Notes under the pieces: model-generated | Told to the model about the DNA's origin: nothing | Seen by the model: the letters and a program-made list of their open reading frames with translations, nothing else | Database searches by the model: none | Shown here: piece by piece, positions 1-8,740 of the stretch | How the letters are laid out: every line of letters starts with the position of its first letter | How positions within the stretch are numbered: the first letter of the stretch is position 1 | From: Campylobacter sp. LR291e | Lineage (GTDB): Bacteria > Campylobacterota > Campylobacteria > Campylobacterales > Campylobacteraceae | DNA: 37,081 nt | Assembly: GCF_008633915.1 (NCBI RefSeq) | Contig: NZ_VJNV01000016.1 | Coordinates: forward strand, 1 to 37,081 | Direction: 5' to 3' | Program-made: the position numbers and the translations under genes

Positions 1-40
1 ATTTAATAATCAAAGAGGCAAAAAAAGCTATTTTTATAAA

Positions 41-1207
41 TTAAAACTCTATAAAATTCTCATAATCCATAGCCTTAATAGGATTTGGTAGGTTTTGGGA
101 AATATGATTTTGTACTATTTGCTTATACTCTTTTACCAAGGCATTAAATTTTTCTTTTTTAGCCCCTTCAAGTCCTTTTTTAGCAACCTTTATAACAGAA
201 AGTGGGTTAATTGCTTTATTGTTTAAATAAACGCCAAAATGTAAATGTGGCCCCGTACTCATACCAGTAGAACCCACATAACCTATAGTTTGCCCCTGCC
301 TTACGCTTTGTCCTTTTTTAAGCTTTGCAAAACGACTTAAATGAGCATATAAGGTAGTATAACCTGAACTATGTTGAATTTTTAGCACCTTACCATATCC
401 ATTTTGTGAACCTATGAAATTTACAACCCCGTTTCCTGCACTTAAAACAGGAGTGCCAGTAGCTGCAGCATAATCTGTACCAAGGTGTGCCCTATATTTT
501 TTTAAGATAGGATGAAAACGGGCCGTAGTAAAATGAGATGAGATACGTTTAAAATTTGATATAGGCGTAGTTAGCAAGAAAGAAGCCCCTATTTCCTTAC
601 CACTTTTTGCATAAAAATTGTCATCAAAACGATAAACCTCGCTTGTTTTTTTATTAACTTGCACGCTTGCCATGTAGATTGTAATATCTCCATAAACCTT
701 GCCTAATCTTCTTTTTTGTTCGTAATATAATGATACCTTATCGTTTTTTCTAATATTTCTAAAATTTATACTGCCCTTGAAAGCCCTTAATAAAGCCCTT
801 GAAAGCGTGGTGCTACCACTAGTTTCATATACGTCTTGATAGGCTGAATTTTTAATGGTTAAATTTAATACATTTTTTTCTAACTCATAAATAGTAGGGC
901 TAAAATCTAGCATATATTTATTATCTTTATTTTTGTAAATATGGATAAATAATTCATCACTAATTGGTATTAAAACCTGTTCTAAATTTTCATTCTCATC
1001 TTTTAACACTTGATATTTAATCTTTGAGGCAATTTCTGAGGCAAGTTCTTTATCTTCTCTATCAAGTTCATAATAAAGGGCTAGTGGGATTGAGTGTCTT
1101 TGTAAAAACATTAACAAGGTATCACCGCTTTCCCAAGTGAGTTCTTCCATAATCAAGGCCGCAAAAGAATGTGTACAAAAGATGAGTAAAAAAAGTAGTT
1201 TTTTCAT
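41..1207 (-). CDS. M23 family (LytM) murein endopeptidase, Csd3/HdpA-like
   Basis: Predicted periplasmic zinc metallopeptidase that trims peptidoglycan cross-links or stem peptides. A hydrophobic signal peptide covers about residues 1-17. The C-terminal LytM domain carries the zinc motifs H241-x3-D245 (in HLGTDYAA) and H321-L-H323 (in PHLHFG). The roughly 220-residue region before it resembles the inhibitory N-terminal part of Helicobacter Csd3, which is of similar length (about 400 residues). I chose the ATG at 1207 because AGGA lies 7 nt upstream and the signal peptide starts there; a start five codons upstream is possible but lacks this. The gene diverges from a PgbA-like gene, and neighbouring csd3, pgbA and glcD homologues are also known from Helicobacter. 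In those bacteria such enzymes shape the helical cell. Family is sure; the exact enzyme (DD-carboxypeptidase or endopeptidase) is inferred. Confidence 0.9.
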   Translation of the reverse strand: MKKLLFLLIFCTHSFAALIMEELTWESGDTLLMFLQRHSIPLALYYELDREDKELASEIASKIKYQVLKDENENLEQVLIPISDELFIHIYKNKDNKYMLDFSPTIYELEKNVLNLTIKNSAYQDVYETSGSTTLSRALLRAFKGSINFRNIRKNDKVSLYYEQKRRLGKVYGDITIYMASVQVNKKTSEVYRFDDNFYAKSGKEIGASFLLTTPISNFKRISSHFTTARFHPILKKYRAHLGTDYAAATGTPVLSAGNGVVNFIGSQNGYGKVLKIQHSSGYTTLYAHLSRFAKLKKGQSVRQGQTIGYVGSTGMSTGPHLHFGVYLNNKAINPLSVIKVAKKGLEGAKKEKFNALVKEYKQIVQNHISQNLPNPIKAMDYENFIEF

Positions 1208-1236
1208 TAAAAATCCTGACAATAGCTTAAAAAATG

Positions 1237-1242
1237 ATTCTA
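1237..1242 (-). promoter_or_regulatory. Candidate -10 box for the M23 peptidase
   Basis: The minus strand reads TAGAAT preceded by AGCTTT, about 30 nt upstream of the chosen start, which would give a leader of about 23 nt containing AGGA. Inferred from pattern only. Confidence 0.4.
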
Positions 1243-1292
1243 AAAGCTATATTTTACTTTAATTTTCTTACAATTATTTAACGAAAAATGAT

Positions 1293-1298
1293 TATAAT
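1293..1298 (+). promoter_or_regulatory. -10 box (TATAAT) for the PgbA-like/glcD/rbn operon
   Basis: A perfect TATAAT lies 30 nt before the TTG start at 1328, giving a leader of about 23 nt that contains AAGGAG. No -35 is evident, as usual for Campylobacter sigma-70 promoters. Confidence 0.6.
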
Positions 1299-1327
1299 AC
1301 AGGTTCGTATTAAATAAGGAGAAAAAA

Positions 1328-2062
1328 TTGTTAAAAATTTTAATATTTTTTTTATGTTTAAGTACAACTTTATTTGCTGAATTTAATCTAAAACCCACCA
1401 CAAGTACACTTTTAAAGGTAGATGATATTTATGGATATATTAAGGATGATTCTAATTTTATCATAGGTTCAAGTGGGGTTATAATACATTCTTTTGGCGA
1501 TTCAAAAAGCATAGTTGCAAGGGCTAGGGTTATACAAAAGATAAACGGCGTTGCAAAACTGGAATTTAGTGTATTTGATGCACTTGAACAAAGTGCCTTA
1601 CCCCTGCCAAATATCTTGCCAGAAGAAGGTGATGAGGTTATTTTAAATTTTTTATATGATAGGGCTGTGATTATAGCCCCGGATGAAGAAATTTATAATT
1701 ACATACACTTAAATAATCAAGAATTATATTTTACTCATATTGATATTTTAGGGGCTCAATTAATACGCACCTCTGTGCTTTCTCCAAAACGTTCTGATTT
1801 TAGAAAATTTTGTGCAAATAATACTACGGGCATAGTTATTTTTGCCTTGCAAGAAAAGGCAAAATATGTAGATTGTCAAGACTTTGTGGTGCTTTATGAA
1901 AGTCAAATTCCAAAGACAAGTAGCATACAAGTGCCTTTTTATTCTAGAATAGGTAGCTATAAGAGTGGAATTTTAGATTTTACCTCAGAACAAATAAGCA
2001 ATTTTTTTAATTATTATGAAACCTTAATAGACCTTTATAGCGTAAGGAAAAAAAATGAATGA
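1328..2062 (+). CDS. Secreted PgbA-N-domain-like protein (Cj1214 type)
   Basis: A 244-residue protein with an N-terminal signal peptide (hydrophobic residues 2-17, ending LFA-E). It matches in position, and as far as I can judge in sequence, the conserved N-terminal domain of the Helicobacter plasminogen-binding proteins PgbA/PgbB, but lacks their long charged C-terminal tail. The start is TTG at 1328, supported by AAGGAG 6-7 nt upstream and by the signal peptide beginning there. It overlaps the next gene by 8 nt (ATGAATGA), so the two are probably translationally coupled. Function in Campylobacter is not known to me. Plasminogen binding should not be assumed, because the lysine-rich tail associated with it is absent. 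A periplasmic or outer-membrane envelope role is the safe reading. Confidence 0.7.
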   Translation: MLKILIFFLCLSTTLFAEFNLKPTTSTLLKVDDIYGYIKDDSNFIIGSSGVIIHSFGDSKSIVARARVIQKINGVAKLEFSVFDALEQSALPLPNILPEEGDEVILNFLYDRAVIIAPDEEIYNYIHLNNQELYFTHIDILGAQLIRTSVLSPKRSDFRKFCANNTTGIVIFALQEKAKYVDCQDFVVLYESQIPKTSSIQVPFYSRIGSYKSGILDFTSEQISNFFNYYETLIDLYSVRKKNE

Positions 2063-3437
2063 AACGCATATTAAATTTTTTAAAAAAATTTTAGGCGAGG
2101 ATAATGCCTTTTTTGATGATATGCATAAAAGAGCTTATAGTTATGATGCGACAAGAAAGCATTATTTGCCTGATGGTGTTTTGTTTCCACGAAATGAAGA
2201 AGATATAGTTAAAATTTTAAAATATTGTAATGAAAACAAGCTTATCATTATCCCAAGAGGTTCAGGTTCTGGCTTTACAGGAGGGGCACTTGCACAAAGT
2301 GGAGGATTAATACTTGGCTTTGAAAAACATATGAATAAAATTTTAGAAATAGACCTTGAAAATTTAGTAGCTATAGTACAACCTGGAGTAGTAAATATAG
2401 CTTTACAAAAAGAAGTTGCTAAACATGGGCTTTTTTATCCACCTGACCCTGCAAGTATGGAGTATTCTTCTCTTGGTGGTAATGTTAGTGAAAACGCCGG
2501 GGGAATGAGAGCGACAAAATATGGAATAACAAAAGATTATGTTATGGCATTAAGGGCAGTTTTGCCAAATGGAAAGATAATAAGGGCAGGAAAACGCACT
2601 ATTAAAGATGTGGCAGGCTATAATATAGCCGGAATTTTAATAGCTAGCGAGGGTTCTTTAGCCGTTTTAAGTGAGCTTACCTTAAAATTAATCCCTATGC
2701 CTAAATTTAAAAAAACAGCTATGGGAATTTTTAAAAGCGTTGAAGATGCTATGAATGCAGTATTTAAAAGCCTTGCAAATGGGGTTAATCCTGTGAGTAT
2801 GGAATTTTTAGATAATCTTAGCATAAGGGCAGTTGAAGAAAAATTTCACAAGGGCTTACCACTTGATGCAGGAGCTATTTTAATAACTGACGTTGATGGC
2901 AATGTAGAAATAGGGCTTGAAAAAGAATTAGAAAATTTAAGGCATTATTTTTTAGAAGCCGGAGCGAGTGAGTTTAAAATAGCACAAAATGAACAAGAAG
3001 CCAATGATATTTGGTTTTCAAGAAAAAATTGCTCACAAGCTATTACAATGTATGGAAATTTAAAGTTAAATGAAGATATCACAGTGCCTCGTTCAAAGCT
3101 ACCAGCCCTTTTAAAAGGCATTAATGAAATAGCTAATAAATATGGCTTTAAGGTGCCTTGTTTTGGGCATACAGGAGATGGTAATGTGCATACTAATGTA
3201 ATGGTGAGCGATAAAAATAACGAAGAAGAGGTTAAAAAGGGATACGAGGCGGTTGAAGAAATTTTTAAGCTGGCTATAGCTTTGGGTGGAACTTTAAGTG
3301 GTGAACATGGCATAGGCATTAGCAAGGCTCCTTTTATGAAACTAGCTTTTAGCGAGACTGAAATGAATTTAATGAGAAGTATTAAAAAAGCCTTTGACCC
3401 AAATAATATACTAAATCCTTACAAAATGGGACTTTAA
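2055..3437 (+). CDS. glcD: FAD-linked oxidase, GlcD-type (glycolate/D-lactate dehydrogenase family)
   Basis: A 460-residue flavoprotein of the VAO/PCMH family that oxidises a 2-hydroxy acid such as glycolate or D-lactate. The FAD-binding domain has the pyrophosphate loop PRGSGSGFTGGA near residues 66-77 and GGNVSENAGG near 142-151. The C-terminal substrate and cap domain carries GHTGDGNVH near residue 370 and SGEHGIG near 415, the histidine motifs typical of GlcD and D-lactate dehydrogenases. Length is normal. No GlcE or GlcF partner and no fused Fe-S domain follows, so it is a stand-alone GlcD-like oxidase of uncertain electron acceptor. It overlaps the upstream gene by 8 nt and the downstream gene by 1 nt (TAATG), so the three form an operon. 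The family is clear; the substrate is not determined by sequence. Confidence 0.9.
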   Translation: MNETHIKFFKKILGEDNAFFDDMHKRAYSYDATRKHYLPDGVLFPRNEEDIVKILKYCNENKLIIIPRGSGSGFTGGALAQSGGLILGFEKHMNKILEIDLENLVAIVQPGVVNIALQKEVAKHGLFYPPDPASMEYSSLGGNVSENAGGMRATKYGITKDYVMALRAVLPNGKIIRAGKRTIKDVAGYNIAGILIASEGSLAVLSELTLKLIPMPKFKKTAMGIFKSVEDAMNAVFKSLANGVNPVSMEFLDNLSIRAVEEKFHKGLPLDAGAILITDVDGNVEIGLEKELENLRHYFLEAGASEFKIAQNEQEANDIWFSRKNCSQAITMYGNLKLNEDITVPRSKLPALLKGINEIANKYGFKVPCFGHTGDGNVHTNVMVSDKNNEEEVKKGYEAVEEIFKLAIALGGTLSGEHGIGISKAPFMKLAFSETEMNLMRSIKKAFDPNNILNPYKMGL

Positions 3438-4279
3438 TGCTAAAAAAAATATTTAGACTTTTGGCTGTTTTAAAAGACAAGGAAATTTTTAATTATGCCT
3501 CGTCTTTAAGTTTTTATACGATTTTATCCTTAATTCCTATATTATTTGTATGCTTTTCTGTTTTTACGCAAATTCCAAGCTTTAAAGAACATTACTCAAA
3601 GGCAAAACAAATAATTTTTACCTTTTTAATACCTGACCAGCAAGATTTGGTAGCAAATTATTTAGATACCTTTTTAACAAATAGTGTAAATTTAGGAATT
3701 TTTGGACTTATTGCCATGGCAGTAACCTCGCTAGCCTTTTTTTCAAGTTATGATTTTGTAATAAATAAAATTAGCGATAACGAGCCAAAAAATTTATGGC
3801 ATAGCATTAGTTCTTATTGGACCCTTTTAACCCTTGTACCACTGGGCCTTGGACTAAGTTTTTATATATCAGGATTTATACAAAAAACCCTTGATGATTA
3901 CAAAATAGGCTTTAATTTTTTTGAAATTTTGCCATTTATTATCGTTTGGGGCTTATTTTTTGTATCTTATTCTAGTTCTTTGCAAAAAGGAGGCTTAAAG
4001 GCCTTATTTACTACCTCATTTTTAGCCTCTATGTTTTGGTATATTTGCAAGAATTTATTTGTGTATTATATAGTTTATAATAAAACTTATACTAGTGTTT
4101 ATGGGTCTTTTTCTATTATTTTATTCTTTTTTATATGGATTTATATATCATGGGTTATTTATCTTTTTGGCTTAAAGGCATATTATTCATTAAGTAAATA
4201 TCAAGATGAAAGGAATAAAATTAAGACAGACACAAAAAAGCCCCAAGTAAGAAAAACGAATACTCAGCAAAGAAAATAA
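3437..4279 (+). CDS. YihY/BrkB (Rbn) family inner-membrane protein
   Basis: A 280-residue multi-pass membrane protein of the YihY/virulence factor BrkB family, once called ribonuclease BN. About six hydrophobic segments are visible (near residues 25-45, 90-110, 130-150, 170-190, 200-220 and 230-255), and the family signature SLSFYTILSLIPIL lies near residues 23-36. The RNase BN name came from a misassignment in E. coli, so a nuclease role should not be inferred. It is translationally coupled to glcD (TAATG). The charged tail after residue 250 is encoded opposite the 3' end of comEC, with a 90-nt convergent overlap. Transport or envelope function is a guess; the family assignment is firm. Confidence 0.88.
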   Translation: MLKKIFRLLAVLKDKEIFNYASSLSFYTILSLIPILFVCFSVFTQIPSFKEHYSKAKQIIFTFLIPDQQDLVANYLDTFLTNSVNLGIFGLIAMAVTSLAFFSSYDFVINKISDNEPKNLWHSISSYWTLLTLVPLGLGLSFYISGFIQKTLDDYKIGFNFFEILPFIIVWGLFFVSYSSSLQKGGLKALFTTSFLASMFWYICKNLFVYYIVYNKTYTSVYGSFSIILFFFIWIYISWVIYLFGLKAYYSLSKYQDERNKIKTDTKKPQVRKTNTQQRK

Positions 4280-5464
4280 GATATAGCTTATAAAGACATA
4301 AAAATTAATTTTAACATTGATTGCATAAATTTTAAAATTGAAAAATTCAATCAAAATATTATCTAGTAAAAAGCCCAAATTTATAATATGCAAAAATAAA
4401 ACTAAGGGGTAAAACACTATAAAAACAGCACTTAAAATAATGGCTAAAAATTGTTGTAAAGACACTAGCGGAAAATAATAAAGCACGGGTAATATCATAG
4501 CTAAAAAGACCCATATATTTAATAATATAATATTAGTTATAGTGTTAAAATACCTTGAAAAATGATGCAAGTATAAGAAAATATAAAAAACTCCAAGTAT
4601 TGAAAATAAAAAGCCTACACTAAATAAAAGTTGTGGGAAAAGTGCCACACAAAGACAAATACTCATAAATAAATTTACAAAGCTTAGAATTTTAATATTT
4701 TTAATAAGCAGATAAAAACCCCAAAAAGCCATTATTAAAGAGCGAATAAAGGAGGGGGTAAAGCCTATTAAATAAGCATATGCTAAAAGCAAGATAAAAA
4801 TAATCAAGCTTAAATCAAATCTTAAATTTCTATATGGAAAAAAACGTTTTTGAAAAAAGCTATAAAGTGGGGCTAATATAAAAAATATAACTGAAAATAG
4901 TAAGCCTATGTGATAGCCACTAATAGCTATTAAATGAGCGATTCCATAATAATTTACATCCGTTCTAAGTTCTAAGGAAATATTTTTTGCAAAAAATAAT
5001 GCCCCGTAAAATTCCTTAATCTTAGCATTGTCATGCTGGTTTAAAAAATAAGAAACTAATTTATTGTTTATTTCTTTTTTGCTTGAATTTATATCTAAAT
5101 AATAGCTTGGCATATAAAATGTTTTTGATAGATAGTCCTTAAAAGTCACATTTGTCGTAATTGCCTTTAAGCTAATTAAATCATTTATGTTTAGATTAAA
5201 ATCCTTATAACTTGTGGTATAAAAGCTAAATTCCTTAGTTTTTAACTTTAAAACATTATAAGACTTACCCTTTTTTGTGCTTTTTTTATAGGCTTGTAAA
5301 ATTTTAGCATCCCTTATGCTTATATGCTTACTTTCCTTAAAGTCTAAAAAATGCTTGTATTCTAAGATTAAATTAAAAATAAAAATACACAAAAGCCCTA
5401 AAATAAGCCAAATAAGTTCTTTATAAATGCTATAATTTGCATTCTTAAAGCTAAGTGCTAACAC
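4190..5464 (-). CDS. comEC: ComEC/Rec2-type DNA uptake channel, competence domain only
   Basis: A 424-residue polytopic inner-membrane protein predicted to carry single-stranded DNA across the inner membrane in natural transformation. The ComEC signature HLIAISGYHIGLL lies near residues 180-192, and SFIRSLIMAFWGFYL follows in the Competence domain. Multiple membrane helices fill the C-terminal half. It lacks the C-terminal metallo-beta-lactamase-like domain of Bacillus ComEC, so nuclease activity, if any, must come from another protein. The start used is GTG at 5464, which overlaps the end of the DedA gene by 14 nt; AAAGG lies right against it, so the exact start is uncertain. Its 3' end overlaps the opposing rbn-like gene by 90 nt. 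It belongs to the minus-strand operon starting at 8127. Confidence 0.85.
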   Translation of the reverse strand: MLALSFKNANYSIYKELIWLILGLLCIFIFNLILEYKHFLDFKESKHISIRDAKILQAYKKSTKKGKSYNVLKLKTKEFSFYTTSYKDFNLNINDLISLKAITTNVTFKDYLSKTFYMPSYYLDINSSKKEINNKLVSYFLNQHDNAKIKEFYGALFFAKNISLELRTDVNYYGIAHLIAISGYHIGLLFSVIFFILAPLYSFFQKRFFPYRNLRFDLSLIIFILLLAYAYLIGFTPSFIRSLIMAFWGFYLLIKNIKILSFVNLFMSICLCVALFPQLLFSVGFLFSILGVFYIFLYLHHFSRYFNTITNIILLNIWVFLAMILPVLYYFPLVSLQQFLAIILSAVFIVFYPLVLFLHIINLGFLLDNILIEFFNFKIYAINVKINFYVFISYILFSLLSIRFSYLGLFCVCLNFIPFILIFT

Positions 5465-6023
5465 CTTTTTTCTTTGAAAATTTAGATAAATAAAATAAGA
5501 TTAATATAACTAGTATAACTAAAAATAAGGGTGCTATATAAGGATAATTTCCTAATTTATCAAAGATTAACTCAATAAACCAACCAAAAATAAAGGCTAC
5601 ATATCCAAGCAAAATAGCCCATATTAAACTAGCAAACAAATTTATAAAAAAGAAATTTTTTGTATTATACCTTGCAAGTCCAGCAGCTATAGGGATAAAG
5701 GTTTTAAGTCCATAAATAAATTTTTGAACAAAAAGCAAGATATAGCCATATTGTTTAATCTTAATAACGGCTAGTGCAAGTTTCCTACGATGCTTTTTAA
5801 AATAAGGCATTAAATCTTTTTTATAGTATTTTCCAAGCACAAAAAGTAAACTAGAACCTATTACATTTCCCACAAAGGCAACAAGTATACTAGTATAAAG
5901 GTCCATTTTAGCACTAGCACTTAAAACGCCGGCTGCTAAAATTCCAACCATTCCACCACCTAAAGAATAAATAAATAAAAAAACATAGCCATATTTTAAC
6001 AAAGTATCAATGGTTTCTTGCAT
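5451..6023 (-). CDS. DedA family membrane protein
   Basis: A 190-residue DedA/VTT-domain inner-membrane protein. It shows the family pattern: an N-terminal re-entrant hydrophobic region, a glycine-rich stretch (GGGMVGILAAGVLSA near residues 22-36), the GNVIGSSLLFVLGKYY motif near 52-67, and a later F-IYGLKTFIPIAAGLARY segment (near 102-118) with the conserved R/K-P/A-G-rich loop, followed by two terminal membrane helices. DedA proteins are implicated in lipid-carrier (undecaprenyl phosphate) or phospholipid transport across the membrane. It sits 3 nt downstream of rny and overlaps comEC, so it is co-transcribed with both. Substrate is not inferable from sequence. Confidence 0.85.
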   Translation of the reverse strand: MQETIDTLLKYGYVFLFIYSLGGGMVGILAAGVLSASAKMDLYTSILVAFVGNVIGSSLLFVLGKYYKKDLMPYFKKHRRKLALAVIKIKQYGYILLFVQKFIYGLKTFIPIAAGLARYNTKNFFFINLFASLIWAILLGYVAFIFGWFIELIFDKLGNYPYIAPLFLVILVILILFYLSKFSKKKGVST

Positions 6024-6026
6024 ATC

Positions 6027-7586
6027 TTACCTTGCATACTCACTAATTCTTAGTTCCCTTATAACATTTACCTTTATTTCGCCTGGGTATTGTACCTTTT
6101 CCTGAATTTCATTAGCTATTTCTTTTGCTAAAAGCACGGCTTCATCATCATTTATAAGCTTTGCATTAGCAATAACGCGAATTTCACGCCCTGCATTTAT
6201 AGCATAGGCATTTTTAATACCGTCCTTGCTTTTTGCAATCTCTTCAAGCTCAGTAACCCTTTTTAAAAAGGCCTCTAAAACCTCGCGTCTAGCACCAGGC
6301 CTTGCCGCACTTAGTGTATCTGCTGCACAAACTGCTGCTGATTCAATACTAGTAGCTTCTTTATGTCCATGGTGTGCGTAAATTGCATTTATAACTACTT
6401 CATGTTCTTTATATCTTTTGCAAAGTTCAGCACCTAAATCAACATGAGAGCCTTGAAAATCATGAGTTAAAGCCTTACCTATGTCGTGTAAAATTCCTGC
6501 CCTTCTAGCTAAAATTTCATCACCCCCACACTCAGCTGCGATAATACCGGCAAGGTGAGCAACCTCTAAGGAGTGAGAAAGGGCATTTTGTCCATAACTT
6601 GCACGATATTTAAGTTTGCCTATTAATTTTGCAATTTCTGGGTGCATGTTATTTATACCTAAATCCATAAGTATAGTTTGACCCTCATCTAAAATCGACT
6701 TATCAAATTCTTTACATACCTTTTCATGAATTTCTTCTATCCTAGCTGGTTGAATTCGACCATCTTCAATTAAAAGTTCAATCACCTTAGTAGCAATTGC
6801 CCTTCTATAAAGATTAAAACAGCTTACAATAATGGTTTCTGGGGTATCATCTATGATAATATCCACTCCAAGTACCATTTCAAGCGTTTTAACATTTCGC
6901 CCTTCTTTACCTATAATGCGACCCTTTAAATCGTTATTTTTTATATTTATAACATTTATTAATCTTTCAGCTGCAAATTCATCAGCAAATCGAGAAGTAG
7001 CCTGGGCGATAATATAATTTGCCTTTCTTCTTCCTTCATTTCTTGCTTCTTCTTCATATTTTCTAACAATATGGGCGATTTCATTCCTAGAATGTTCTTC
7101 TACCTTTTTTAAGATAATTTCCTTTGCCTCGCTTTGAGTAAGACCTGCTGAGTGTTCTAAAACCTTAACCACCTCATCAAGCTTTGCATAATATTGGTCC
7201 TTTATCTTAATGCTTTCATCGTAAAGTTCTTCGGTTAATTTTTTATTTTCTTCAAGTTCTTTTTCGCTTTGTTGAATTTTCTTACTTTGACTAGAAAGTT
7301 TTTGTTCTTTTTTATTTAATTCATCGAATTTTTGATTATATTCTTTTTGTATATGCCTACTTTTATCTTCATACTTTTTTTTAGCTTCAAATTCAGCATT
7401 TAACACCGAATTTTTTGCATCCTTTAAAACAAGTTCGGCCTCGTATTCTATAGCCTTAGCCTTAGCCTTAGCTTGTTCTACAAAAATTTGATATTTTGCG
7501 TCGTTGATTTTTTTTGCTATTAAATAGCCTAGACCTACGCCCAAAACAACGGCGATAACTGCAACTATGATAAGTTCTATTGTCAT
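6027..7586 (-). CDS. rny: Ribonuclease Y
   Basis: A membrane-anchored endoribonuclease that initiates mRNA decay. The 519-residue protein has the canonical layout: an N-terminal transmembrane helix (residues 3-25), a long charged coiled coil (about 30-200), a KH domain with GRIIGKEGRNVKTLE near residues 222-236, and an HD domain with the metal-binding LHDIGKAL near 367-374. The C-terminus (EIKVNVIRE) is typical. The ATG at 7586 has AGGA about 10 nt upstream and begins the membrane anchor. The first 119 nt also lie inside the open frame of the upstream cyclo-ligase gene. The window also encodes RNase J, a pairing of decay enzymes found in Campylobacterota, which lack RNase E. Confidence 0.97.
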   Translation of the reverse strand: MTIELIIVAVIAVVLGVGLGYLIAKKINDAKYQIFVEQAKAKAKAIEYEAELVLKDAKNSVLNAEFEAKKKYEDKSRHIQKEYNQKFDELNKKEQKLSSQSKKIQQSEKELEENKKLTEELYDESIKIKDQYYAKLDEVVKVLEHSAGLTQSEAKEIILKKVEEHSRNEIAHIVRKYEEEARNEGRRKANYIIAQATSRFADEFAAERLINVINIKNNDLKGRIIGKEGRNVKTLEMVLGVDIIIDDTPETIIVSCFNLYRRAIATKVIELLIEDGRIQPARIEEIHEKVCKEFDKSILDEGQTILMDLGINNMHPEIAKLIGKLKYRASYGQNALSHSLEVAHLAGIIAAECGGDEILARRAGILHDIGKALTHDFQGSHVDLGAELCKRYKEHEVVINAIYAHHGHKEATSIESAAVCAADTLSAARPGARREVLEAFLKRVTELEEIAKSKDGIKNAYAINAGREIRVIANAKLINDDEAVLLAKEIANEIQEKVQYPGEIKVNVIRELRISEYAR

Positions 7587-8127
7587 TACCTTTCCTATAA
7601 TATTTTTTATAAGGATTTATATAAAATCCACCTTGTACATCGTGTTTTTCACAGACAAATTCATCGCTTAAAGAATTTATACTTTGTGTAAATATAATTA
7701 CAAAATTTTCCCCTACATTTTCAAAAAATCTATCATAAAACCCGTGTCCATGCCCTATTCTTCTTAAAGTTTTATCAACACCAATCACAGGAACTATTGC
7801 CAAATCAATACTGGTGTTTAAAAAAGAATTATTAGGTTCTAAAACCTTAAATCTTTTTTGAGACAAAGGCAATCTTAATTTTACAATTTTAAAGCTTATA
7901 TCATTCATAAATGGAACAAAAATTTTACAATGTCTACTTAATTTTTGGCGAAATCGTAACAAATTTGGCTCGTATTTAAGGGAACAATAAAGTAATATTC
8001 TTTTAGCTTTGAATTTTTTAATTAAAAATAAACATTCTTTAAATACTTTAAAATCTTGTCTAAATTTAAAATCAACTTGATTTTTAAGCCTTTGTTTTTG
8101 TAATGTCCTAAATTCGTCTTTTTGCAC
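7468..8127 (-). CDS. 5-formyltetrahydrofolate cyclo-ligase family protein
   Basis: Predicted 5,10-methenyl-THF synthetase, which recycles 5-formyl-THF using ATP. The family signature is visible: DLAIVPVIGVDK near residues 108-119, then RRIGHGHGFYDRF near 122-134, which holds the substrate and metal loop (usual form RLGxGxGYYD). The N-terminal KxxLRxxx-like helix is degenerate (QKQRLKNQ). The recognisable domain ends at about residue 178. The last 40 or so residues (RKGNDNRTYHS onward) are encoded in a second frame over the start of rny, an overlap of 119 nt. The GTG start at 8127 is supported by AAGG 6 nt upstream. First gene of the rny-DedA-comEC operon. Confidence 0.85.
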   Translation of the reverse strand: MQKDEFRTLQKQRLKNQVDFKFRQDFKVFKECLFLIKKFKAKRILLYCSLKYEPNLLRFRQKLSRHCKIFVPFMNDISFKIVKLRLPLSQKRFKVLEPNNSFLNTSIDLAIVPVIGVDKTLRRIGHGHGFYDRFFENVGENFVIIFTQSINSLSDEFVCEKHDVQGGFYINPYKKYYRKGNDNRTYHSCSYRRCFGRRSRLFNSKKNQRRKISNFCRTS

Positions 8128-8156
8128 AGATTGCCTTATTGTTAGTTAAGTTTGGT

Positions 8157-8162
8157 TATAAT
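8157..8162 (+). promoter_or_regulatory. -10 box (TATAAT) for the thioredoxin-like/ftsY operon
   Basis: A perfect TATAAT preceded by TTTGGT lies 26 nt before the ATG at 8189. The short leader contains GAAAGGAAAA. It lies between two divergent operons. Confidence 0.6.
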
Positions 8163-8188
8163 TTTAACATTTTTATGAAAGGAAAATT

Positions 8189-8740
8189 ATGAAATTTAAA
8201 AATTTATTATTAGCTTTTTTTGTATTTTTTATCTTTAATGCTTGTAGTGATGATAAAAAAGTAGAAGACTCAAATGCTACAATAAATGCTTCTTTATCAC
8301 AGGGTGAAAAGTTAAATTTTGAACTAAAATTTTTAAACGGAGAGCTTTTAAATATTAAGGCCGAGGCTGGTAAGCTTGAATTTCGTACAAATAATAAGGC
8401 TACCTTATTTGTATTTTTTACAACTTGGTGTGCTCCTTGTTTGGCTGAAATACCAGAACTTAACAAAATGCAAGAAAAATACAAAGATAAATTTAATATC
8501 ATAGGAATTTTGCTTGAAGATAAAGAACAAAACGAATTAGATGAATTTTTAGCTAAATATCCTATAAATTATCAAATAGCAAACGGTGAAAATAATTATC
8601 TTTTTGCTAGGGCAGTTGGTGGGATAAATGGCATTCCTACTATGTTTTTATACACAAAAAAAGGGGAATTGTTTAATCAATATTTAGGTGTAATCGCACC
8701 TGAAATGCTTGATATTGAAATTTCAAAGGCTGTGTTTTAA
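8189..8740 (+). CDS. Thioredoxin-like (TlpA/ResA-type) lipoprotein
   Basis: A 183-residue secreted thiol-disulfide protein. Residues 1-18 form a lipoprotein signal peptide with lipobox FNAC, giving the lipidated Cys19. The thioredoxin fold carries the redox motif W80-C81-A-P-C84 inside FFTTWCAPCLAEIP, and the cis-proline loop appears as GGINGIPTMFLY near residues 150-161. TlpA/ResA-type proteins reduce disulfides in the periplasm, for example during cytochrome c maturation or for other envelope clients. It overlaps ftsY by 1 nt (TAATG), so both come from one transcript, although no functional link to ftsY is apparent. Fold and location are sure; partner is unknown. Confidence 0.92.
   Translation: MKFKNLLLAFFVFFIFNACSDDKKVEDSNATINASLSQGEKLNFELKFLNGELLNIKAEAGKLEFRTNNKATLFVFFTTWCAPCLAEIPELNKMQEKYKDKFNIIGILLEDKEQNELDEFLAKYPINYQIANGENNYLFARAVGGINGIPTMFLYTKKGELFNQYLGVIAPEMLDIEISKAVF

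Noticed and set aside
6832-7017. Short plus-strand frames inside rny, rnj, pyrG, glcD and other core genes
   Set aside because: They lie antisense to fully conserved coding sequence, lack ribosome binding sites and show no recognisable domain.
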